DNA of 7,578 nucleotides from Zoogloeaceae bacterium. GTDB taxonomy: Bacteria > Pseudomonadota > Gammaproteobacteria > Burkholderiales > Rhodocyclaceae. The stretch spans positions 1 to 7,578 of the forward strand of contig JAISPO010000126.1 of NCBI GenBank assembly GCA_031274855.1, written 5' to 3'. Positions 3,638-7,578 of this stretch are shown piece by piece. Below the pieces are notes generated by a model. The model ran no database searches, had not been told where the DNA came from, and worked only from the letters and a program-made list of their open reading frames with translations. The translations under genes and the position numbers were made by a program. Every line of letters begins with the position of its first letter. Position 1 is the stretch's first letter.

Positions 3638-6211
3638 ATGGCACAGATGAATGTTGCGAAATTTGCCGCCGAGCTGAAAATGCCGGCGACAGCACTGCTG
3701 GAGCAGTTGGCCAAGGCCGGCGTCTCCAAGCAGTTGACCAGTGATACCTTGAGCGAACAGGATAAAGCCCGTTTGCTCGAATACTTGCGCAAGGCGCACG
3801 GCGAGACTGCGCCCAAGGCCAAGATTACGTTGACGCACAAGAAGACGACCGAAATCAAGGCCGCGGATTCGACCGGCAAGGCGCGAACAATTCAGGTCGA
3901 GGTGCGCAAAAAGCGCACCTTCATCAAACGTGAAGCCGATGCTCCGGTAGAGACTCCGGCGCGTGCTCCGGTTGTCGAGCAGGCCCCTGCCGTAGCCGCC
4001 ACGCCCGTGATCGACGAGAAAGAATCTGCCCTGCGCGAAGCCGAGGCCAAGCGGCAGGCGGAACTGTCGGCCATTCAGGCGGCGGAGCTGAAAGAAAAGC
4101 AGGAGCGGGAAGCGCGCGCCAGAGCGAAGGCCGAGGCCGATGCCCGTCTGATTCAGCAGCAGGCCGAGTTGGCTCAGAAGACGGTCGAGCAGGAAGTGGT
4201 AACAGAGGCTGCGCCGGCGTCAAGTACCCTGCACAAGCCGAGAACAAAAGCCGACGGAGAACAGAAAAAAACCGGCGTGAAAAAAACACCGGCGACTAAC
4301 GCCAACTGGAAGGACGACGCCGCCAAGAAGCGCGGTATCAAGACGCGAGGCGATACCGCCGGTGGCGCGGGCGGCTGGCGCGGCGGCCCGCGTGGCCGTC
4401 ATGGCGGACGTCATCAAGAGGAAATCCAGTCTCCGGTCCAGGCGCCGGAGGCAATCGTCCGCGAAGTGCACATCCCTGAAACGATCAGCGTTGCCGACCT
4501 GGCCCACAAGATGGCCGTCAAGGCGGCTGAAGTTATCAAGGTGCTGATGAAAATGGGCATGATGGTCACCATCAACCAGCATCTCGATCAGGAAACAGCC
4601 ATGATCGTGGTTGAGGAAATGGGCCATAAAGCCATTGCCGCGAAGCTGGACGATCCCGATGCGTTTCTGGCCGACTCCGGCGAGCACAAGGATGTCGAAG
4701 CCTTGCCGCGCGCGCCTGTTGTCACCGTCATGGGTCACGTCGACCACGGCAAGACTTCGCTGCTCGACTACATCCGTCGCGCCAAGGTCGCGGCAGGGGA
4801 GGTGGGCGGCATCACTCAGCATATCGGCGCCTATCACGTTGAAACGCCGCGCGGCGTTGTTACCTTCCTCGATACCCCGGGACACGAAGCGTTTACCGCA
4901 ATGCGCGCCCGTGGCACCAAGGCAACCGATATCGTGATTCTGGTGGTTGCCGCCGACGACGGTGTCATGCCGCAGACCAAGGAAGCCATCCACCACGCCA
5001 AGGCCGCCAATGTGCCGCTCGTGGTGGCGATCAACAAAATCGACAAACCGGCGGCCAACCCGGATCGCGTGCGTCAGGAACTGATTGCCGAAAACGTCGT
5101 GCCGGAGGAATACGGCGGCGACTCTCCCTTCGTGCCGGTATCCGCCAAGACGGGGCAGGGGATAGACGAACTGCTCGAACAGGTTTTGCTGCAAGCCGAA
5201 GTGCTGGAACTGAAAGCGCCGAAAAATGTTCCGGCGAAGGGTCTCATCATCGAAGCGCGGCTGGACAAGGGCAGGGGGCCGGTGGCGACCATGCTCGTCC
5301 AGTCCGGTACGCTTCGCCGCGGCGATGTGCTGCTGGCCGGACAGGTGTTTGGCCGCGTGCGTGCCATGCTCGATGAAAACGGCAAGCCGGTCGATGAGGC
5401 ACCGCCCTCGATTCCGGTCGAAATTCAGGGCCTCTCCGATGTGCCCGGCGCGGGCGATGAGGCGATGGTGATTGTCGACGAACGCAAGGCGCGGGAAATC
5501 GCGCTGTTCCGGCAAGGCAAGTTCCGCGATGTGCGTCTCGCCAAGCAGCAGGCCGCCAAGCTCGAAAACATGTTCGAGCAAATGAGCGAGGGCGAGGTCA
5601 AACATCTGGCGCTCATCATCAAGGCCGACGTGCAGGGTTCGCAAGAGGCGCTGGTTCATGCCCTGACCAAGCTCTCTACCGCCGAGGTGAAGGTGGATGT
5701 GATTCATGCCGCAGTCGGCGGCATTACCGAATCGGATGTTAACTTGGCCGAAGCATCGAAGGCCGTCGTCATCGGCTTCAACACCCGCGCCGATGCCGGC
5801 GCACGCAAGGCGGCGGAAAACTTCGGCGTCGACATCCGCTACTACAACATCATCTACGACGCTGTCGATGAAGTGAAGGCGGCGATGTCGGGCATGCTCT
5901 CGCCGGAGAAGAAGGAAAACATCCTCGGCCAAGTCGAAATCCGGCAGGTTTTCCGCATTTCCAAGGTCGGCGCGGTGGCCGGTTGCATGGTGTTGTCGGG
6001 CATCGTCCGGCGCAATGCCTCGGTGCGCGTGCTGCGCGACAACGTGGTGATCCATACCGGCGAACTGGAATCGCTCAAGCGCTTCAAGGACGACGTGCGC
6101 GAGGTGAAGGAAGGCTTCGAATGCGGCCTCAACCTCAGGAACTTCAACGATATCAAGGAAGGCGATCAGTTGGAGGTGTACGAAATTCAGGAAGTCGCGC
6201 GGACGCTGTAA
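3638..6211 (+). CDS. infB: Translation initiation factor IF-2
   Basis: IF2 is the GTPase that places initiator fMet-tRNA on the 30S subunit and drives subunit joining. The 857-residue protein has an IF2_N domain at 1-52, a long charged Ala/Glu/Lys-rich and probably coiled segment (about 100-190), a Gly/Arg-rich linker (241-259), and a second IF2_N-like helical domain (about 282-333). The GTP-binding domain shows G1 GHVDHGKT (366-373), G2 GGITQHIG (390-397), G3 DTPGHE (412-417), G4 NKID (466-469) and G5 SAK (502-504). Domains II, III and the fMet-tRNA-binding C-terminal domain (about 765-857, with GCMV near 782) follow. The purine-rich GGGGGAG at 3624-3630 lies 7 bases before the ATG. rbfA starts 3 bases after the stop. 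Nothing is missing. Confidence 0.98.
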   Translation: MAQMNVAKFAAELKMPATALLEQLAKAGVSKQLTSDTLSEQDKARLLEYLRKAHGETAPKAKITLTHKKTTEIKAADSTGKARTIQVEVRKKRTFIKREADAPVETPARAPVVEQAPAVAATPVIDEKESALREAEAKRQAELSAIQAAELKEKQEREARARAKAEADARLIQQQAELAQKTVEQEVVTEAAPASSTLHKPRTKADGEQKKTGVKKTPATNANWKDDAAKKRGIKTRGDTAGGAGGWRGGPRGRHGGRHQEEIQSPVQAPEAIVREVHIPETISVADLAHKMAVKAAEVIKVLMKMGMMVTINQHLDQETAMIVVEEMGHKAIAAKLDDPDAFLADSGEHKDVEALPRAPVVTVMGHVDHGKTSLLDYIRRAKVAAGEVGGITQHIGAYHVETPRGVVTFLDTPGHEAFTAMRARGTKATDIVILVVAADDGVMPQTKEAIHHAKAANVPLVVAINKIDKPAANPDRVRQELIAENVVPEEYGGDSPFVPVSAKTGQGIDELLEQVLLQAEVLELKAPKNVPAKGLIIEARLDKGRGPVATMLVQSGTLRRGDVLLAGQVFGRVRAMLDENGKPVDEAPPSIPVEIQGLSDVPGAGDEAMVIVDERKAREIALFRQGKFRDVRLAKQQAAKLENMFEQMSEGEVKHLALIIKADVQGSQEALVHALTKLSTAEVKVDVIHAAVGGITESDVNLAEASKAVVIGFNTRADAGARKAAENFGVDIRYYNIIYDAVDEVKAAMSGMLSPEKKENILGQVEIRQVFRISKVGAVAGCMVLSGIVRRNASVRVLRDNVVIHTGELESLKRFKDDVREVKEGFECGLNLRNFNDIKEGDQLEVYEIQEVARTL

Positions 6212-6214
6212 AGC

Positions 6215-6595
6215 ATGACCAAGGAGTTTTCCCGCGCCAGCCGCGTTTCGGAGCAGATTCACCGCGAACTCTCCGAAATGATCCGGCTGCTCAAAGACCC
6301 GCGTCACGCGGCCAAAATGAGTTTGGTCACGCTGACCGGCGTTGAGGTGACGCCCGATTACGCCCACGCCAAGGTGTTCTACACCACGCTGGCCGACGAC
6401 GCGCAGCGCGGGGAAGTCGACCACGGCCTCAAGCATTCGGCCAGCTTCCTCCGGCGTGAACTCGGGCGGCGCATCCGCATTCACCATATCCCCGAACTGC
6501 ATTTCGTCTACGACGCCTCAGTCGACCGCGGCATGCGCCTGAGCCAGTTGATCGACGAGGCAGTCAAGGCCGACCAGAGCCGCAAGGACGAGTGA
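6215..6595 (+). CDS. rbfA: 30S ribosome-binding factor RbfA
   Basis: RbfA is a small KH-like protein that binds the immature 30S subunit near 16S helix 1/28 and is needed for late maturation and cold adaptation. The 126 residues carry the family motifs RVSEQIHRELSEMI (10-23), VEVTPDYAHAKVFYT (43-57) and the strongly conserved LGRRIRIHHIPELHFVYD (83-100), followed by RGMRLSQLID (105-114). The ATG lies 3 bases after the infB stop and has no clear Shine-Dalgarno sequence, so it probably depends on ribosomes finishing infB. The polar C-terminal tail (116-126) is variable in the family. Its stop codon overlaps the first copy of an 11-base duplication that leads into truB. Confidence 0.97.
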   Translation: MTKEFSRASRVSEQIHRELSEMIRLLKDPRHAAKMSLVTLTGVEVTPDYAHAKVFYTTLADDAQRGEVDHGLKHSASFLRRELGRRIRIHHIPELHFVYDASVDRGMRLSQLIDEAVKADQSRKDE

Positions 6596-6610
6596 GCCAG
6601 GAGTGAGCCA
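6590..6610 (+). repeat. 11-base tandem duplication at the rbfA stop/truB start
   Basis: GAGTGAGCCA occurs at 6590-6599 and again at 6601-6610, separated by one G. The first copy holds the rbfA stop (TGA 6593-6595) overlapped by a GTG (6592-6594). The second holds the truB start (GTG 6603-6605) overlapped by a TGA (6604-6606). A ribosome starting at the first GTG would make only M-S-Q-E before stopping at the second GTGA. The only close purine-rich sequence, AGGAG at 6599-6603, abuts the truB start, while AAGGA at 6584-6588 suits the first GTG better. Confidence 0.8.
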
Positions 6611-7553
6611 ACTGAGGCGCGCGCCAAGACGCCAGGTTGATGGCGTTCTGCTGTTCGACAAACCCACCGGCATGACTTCCAACGCCGCGCTGCAAAAGGC
6701 GCGGTGGCTGTTCAATGCGGCCAAGGCAGGCCATACCGGCACGCTCGACCCGATGGCGACCGGCCTGCTGCCGCTGTGCTTCGGCGAAGCCACCAAGTTT
6801 GCCGGCGCGTTGCTGGACGCCAACAAATCGTATCGGGCTACGCTGAAACTCGGCGTTACCACCGATACCGCAGATGCTGACGGCAACGCGCTATTGACGA
6901 GGCCGGTTGTGGTCGACACGGAAATGTGGCGCGTCGCCCTGAACGATTTTCGCGGCGAAATTCAGCAGATACCGCCCATGTATTCGGCATTGAAGCGCGA
7001 TGGCCGCCCGCTCTACGAATACGCCCGCGCCGGAGTGGAACTGGAACGGCAAGCCCGCCCCGTCACCATACATCGGCTGGAACTCGTATCCTTTTCGGGT
7101 GACGAGGCTGTCATCGAAGTCGATTGCAGCAAGGGCACCTACGTCAGAACCCTGGCCGCCGATCTCGGCGAAAAACTCGGCTGCGGCGCTCATTTGATCG
7201 CTCTGCGCCGCACCCGAATCGGCGATTTGAACGTAACCGATTCGCTTTCTCTCGCGCAACTCGAAGCACTCCCTCCCGAAGCGCGAGATACCCGGTTAGC
7301 GCCAGTCGATGCCCTGCTCAAAACACTCCCCGCCGCCCAACTCACCGCCGCGGAAGCCGAAAGAATTACCCACGGCCAGGCCCTGTGCTGGCAGGGAAAA
7401 GGGGAGGGCGCGCAATGGCGGCTTTACGCCCCGCAGGGCCAATTTCTCGGGCTGGGCGAACTCTCTGCCGACGGTTGGCTAAAGCCGCGCCGCCTGCTGA
7501 CCTTTGATCCAACCTTGACCGTGCCACATTTTGATAAAGTGTGCGGAACTTGA
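6603..7553 (+). CDS. truB: tRNA pseudouridine(55) synthase TruB
   Basis: TruB isomerises U55 in the T loop of nearly all tRNAs and also acts as a tRNA-folding chaperone. The 316-residue protein has VDGVLLFDKPTGMTSN (12-27), then the catalytic motif GHTGTLDPMATGLLP (43-57) with nucleophile Asp49 (Asp48 in E. coli), then SYRATLKLGVTTDTADADG (76-94), IPPMYSALK (123-131) and KGTYVRTLAADLG (177-189). A C-terminal PUA-like RNA-binding region runs from about 245 to 300. The N-terminus Arg/Lys-rich stretch before VDGVL is typical. The start is a GTG within the duplicated junction after rbfA; no ATG in frame lies upstream of the VDGVL motif. It is probably translated by re-initiation after rbfA. It is the last gene of the operon in view; its TGA lies inside the -35 box of the next promoter. 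Confidence 0.96.
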   Translation: MSQLRRAPRRQVDGVLLFDKPTGMTSNAALQKARWLFNAAKAGHTGTLDPMATGLLPLCFGEATKFAGALLDANKSYRATLKLGVTTDTADADGNALLTRPVVVDTEMWRVALNDFRGEIQQIPPMYSALKRDGRPLYEYARAGVELERQARPVTIHRLELVSFSGDEAVIEVDCSKGTYVRTLAADLGEKLGCGAHLIALRRTRIGDLNVTDSLSLAQLEALPPEARDTRLAPVDALLKTLPAAQLTAAEAERITHGQALCWQGKGEGAQWRLYAPQGQFLGLGELSADGWLKPRRLLTFDPTLTVPHFDKVCGT

Positions 7554-7578
7554 TAAATATGTACGCTGTGCATACAAT
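7550..7578 (+). promoter_or_regulatory. Predicted sigma70 promoter reading out of the window
   Basis: TTGATA at 7550-7555 and TACAAT at 7573-7578 are spaced by 17 bases, a near-consensus promoter whose -35 box overlaps the truB stop codon. The last 12 bases (TGTGCATACAAT) are identical to 860-871 at the brnT promoter. The gene it serves is not in the window. No terminator separates it from truB, so some operon read-through is likely. Confidence 0.6.

Noticed and set aside
2152..3879. Long minus-strand open frames opposite nusA and the start of infB.
   Set aside because: They mirror certain + strand genes, have low-complexity products and no start signals.
4358..4414. The Gly/Arg-rich stretch of IF2 as an unusual insertion.
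   Set aside because: Such WRGGPRGR-type linkers are, to my knowledge, ordinary in the variable N-terminal half of betaproteobacterial IF2.
4220..6502. A very long minus-strand open frame (760 codons) opposite infB and rbfA.
   Set aside because: It is a codon-bias shadow in GC-rich DNA. infB and rbfA are certain on the + strand, and the antisense product is His/Asp/Arg-rich with no recognisable domain or ribosome binding site.

Overview
The window looks like chromosomal DNA of a betaproteobacterium, perhaps of the Nitrosomonadales/Thiobacillus kind. This is inferred from remembered protein resemblance, the gene order rimP-nusA-infB-rbfA-truB, and a truB followed by its own promoter rather than by rpsO; no search was run. 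All genes read on the + strand.

Positions 1-1437 are an accessory strip with two type II toxin-antitoxin modules. The first is higB (cut by the window edge) with higA. The second is brnT-brnA, whose reading frames overlap by 17 bases. Between and after them (532-842 and 1456-1532) lies a patchwork of small palindromic intergenic repeats. These include three 22-base-spaced copies of a CGTCATTCCCGCG-type arm, two compact hairpins with ATTCCCGC- or ATTTCCGC-type arms, a GTTGG hairpin, a perfect 12-base inverted repeat, and a 77-base element with perfect 14-base ends.

Positions 1560-7553 are the conserved translation/transcription operon. An extended -10 promoter (TGCTATAAT) is followed about 60 bases later by a near-perfect intrinsic terminator, still upstream of rimP, so the operon appears to be entered through an attenuated leader. 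The genes then run close together: rimP (30S maturation), nusA (elongation, pausing, termination), infB (IF2), rbfA (30S maturation) and truB (tRNA psi55 synthase). All appear full length, with the expected catalytic or GTP-binding motifs. Together they couple transcription elongation to ribosome assembly, initiation and tRNA modification, and NusA is known in E. coli to autoregulate the operon.

At 7550-7578 a good sigma70 promoter starts over the truB stop codon and points out of the window, so the next gene probably has its own transcription start.

I see no wholly new system. The items most worth a second look are the terminator in the operon leader, an 11-base duplication at the rbfA/truB junction that makes two consecutive GTGA stop-start overlaps, the compensatory changes between hairpin copies, and a brnT promoter placed so that the mRNA could be leaderless.
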